This document shows positions 12,204 to 13,043 of a stretch of DNA of 13,043 nt, piece by piece. This DNA is from Brachyspira catarrhinii. Lineage in GTDB: Bacteria > Spirochaetota > Brachyspiria > Brachyspirales > Brachyspiraceae. Location: NCBI RefSeq assembly GCF_005518285.1, contig NZ_SJDU01000021.1, forward strand, positions 1-13,043, written 5' to 3'. The notes below the pieces were generated by a model. The model worked only from the letters and a program-made list of their open reading frames with translations. It was not told where the DNA came from and searched no databases. The number at the start of each line of letters is the position of its first letter. Position 1 is the stretch's first letter. The position numbers and the translations under genes are program-made.

Positions 12204-13043
12204 ATGACAAAAGAACAAATGGAAATAATAAATAAAGTTGTATGGTTTATTCCATTCAGAAAGAAAAGAGACGCTATTAGAAATTTTTTAATTTTATTAG
12301 CCGATAGATTTAATAATATAGATAATAGATTTAATAATATAGATAATAGATTTAATATAACTATCAATCAAAACCAAGATTTGCTAACTTATATGAGAAA
12401 TGTAAATAATGTTACGGTTAATTATTTATTTTCTCTTAAAAAAGAATTAGCCGAACTTAAAGGAAATATTCAAGGGAAAAACAGAAAAGCTATTTACACC
12501 TGTATCACAAAAAGATACGATAATTTATTTGTTCATACTTATATAAACAACGATTGGGATTATATATGTTTTACGGACGATAAATATTTAATAGACGCTA
12601 AAATATATGGAAACTGGATAATCAAGCCACTATGTAATTATGATAGGGGGGGGGTAAATGCTGATAATACCAGAAAGTCAAGATGGCATAAACTTCACCC
12701 TCATGAAGTTTTGAAAGACTATGATTATAGTTTATGGATAGATGGAAATATTGATATTAAGACAAGCTATATATTTGAATGCGTTGATAAAGTTAGGAGT
12801 AAAAATATTGATATTTCCGCCCCGCCTCATTTCGAAAAAGATTGTATTTATAATGAAGCTGATACAATTATAGAAGTTAAACTTGACGATGAAAATATTG
12901 TAAAGGAACAAATGAAATTATATAGAGAAGAAGGTTTTCCAGAACATTACGGTCTTAATGAAACTAACATTATGTATAGAAATCATAAAAGCGATAAAGT
13001 TATTTCCATTATGGAAGAATGGTGGCAATTTATAGAAAATTAT
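12204..13043 (+). CDS. DUF616/TOD1-like glycosyltransferase, phase-variable, currently ON (partial at right edge)
   Basis: An open frame of 280 codons to the window end, with no stop. The N-terminus KVVWFIPFRKKRDAIRN resembles openings of other bacterial polysaccharide enzymes. An in-frame heptapeptide repeat (RFNNIDN) follows at 35-51, then a coiled coil and from 97 a domain with AIYTCITKRYDNL, WDYICFTDD, NWIIKPL, RKSRWHKLHPHEVL and YSLWIDGNIDI. This is the pattern of the DUF616 (PF04765) family of putative glycosyltransferases, including the D-x-N/acidic site in WIDGN. A 9-G tract encodes Gly at 149-150 in a loop before the SRWHK motif. With 9 G the frame is open; 8 or 10 G would stop it within a few codons. 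An in-frame ATG at 12192 is an alternative start. Neither start has a strong ribosome site. Confidence 0.78.
   Translation, partial: MTKEQMEIINKVVWFIPFRKKRDAIRNFLILLADRFNNIDNRFNNIDNRFNITINQNQDLLTYMRNVNNVTVNYLFSLKKELAELKGNIQGKNRKAIYTCITKRYDNLFVHTYINNDWDYICFTDDKYLIDAKIYGNWIIKPLCNYDRGGVNADNTRKSRWHKLHPHEVLKDYDYSLWIDGNIDIKTSYIFECVDKVRSKNIDISAPPHFEKDCIYNEADTIIEVKLDDENIVKEQMKLYREEGFPEHYGLNETNIMYRNHKSDKVISIMEEWWQFIENY
12306..12356 (+). repeat. Tandem 21-base in-frame repeat (RFNNIDN)
   Basis: Two complete 21-base units (12306-12326 and 12327-12347), identical in sequence, and a 9-base third unit. Each encodes seven residues, so changes in copy number would keep the frame and change the length of the helical stalk by heptads. 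Confidence 0.9.
12646..12654 (+). repeat. Poly-G tract (9 G) inside the DUF616-like gene, ON state
   Basis: Nine G, preceded by AATTATGATA and followed by TAAATGCTGA. With 9 G the frame reads Arg-Gly-Gly-Val and goes on. With 8 G the next codon is TAA; with 10 G a TGA follows three codons later. A switch with no leaky off state. Confidence 0.92.

Noticed and set aside
12306..12356. CRISPR-like repeat
   Set aside because: Units are adjacent with no spacers, and they are in frame within a coding region.

Overview
The window is a very AT-rich bacterial segment with compact co-directional genes, good AGGAG-type ribosome sites and five long poly-G tracts (9 or 11 G) inside or at the ends of genes. 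Low GC, poly-G contingency tracts and a surface-sugar style gene set suggest a host-associated spirochaete, most likely Brachyspira. Campylobacter-like epsilonproteobacteria also use poly-G tracts and remain an alternative. No rRNA, tRNA or insertion sequence was seen, so the genus is an inference.

Layout. (1) 1-2966, minus strand: an OLD/RloA-like AAA ATPase, a small TOPRIM-like partner broken by a one-base frameshift and ending in an 11-G tract, a terminator hairpin, then a radical SAM protein that runs off the left edge. The first two look like a phage-defence pair. (2) 3182-4059, plus: a promoter and a Panacea/DUF4065 antitoxin overlapping a small toxin-like ORF. (3) 4179-9156, plus: a tightly packed operon of a cobalamin-binding radical SAM enzyme, a family 2 glycosyltransferase and three paralogous class I SAM methyltransferases (called MT1, MT2 and MT3 here). 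(4) 9243-11153: an accessory islet with an unknown Cys-containing small protein, a second toxin-antitoxin-like pair whose toxin resembles the first one, and a small helix-turn-helix protein. (5) 11188-12117: the remnant of a methyltransferase tail, a second copy of the MT2-MT3 intergenic region, and a fourth paralogous methyltransferase (MT4). (6) 12144-13043: a DUF616-like glycosyltransferase with an internal 9-G tract and in-frame heptapeptide repeats, cut off by the right edge.

How it works together. The radical SAM enzyme, two glycosyltransferases and four methyltransferases look like a pathway that builds and methyl-decorates a surface glycan. Tract lengths set which enzymes are made: MT1 is OFF at 9 G, the DUF616 glycosyltransferase is ON at 9 G, and MT2 and MT3 carry their tract after the catalytic domain. 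The most unusual point is that a tract sits at the 3' end of a gene, followed directly by TAA and then by a strong terminator and another gene. In MT2 one of three frames (the present 11-G state) carries ribosomes through the hairpin into the next gene. The same architecture appears independently on the minus strand between the TOPRIM-like gene and the radical SAM gene. This would make the tract a three-state switch over both a C-terminal tail and transcription of the downstream gene.
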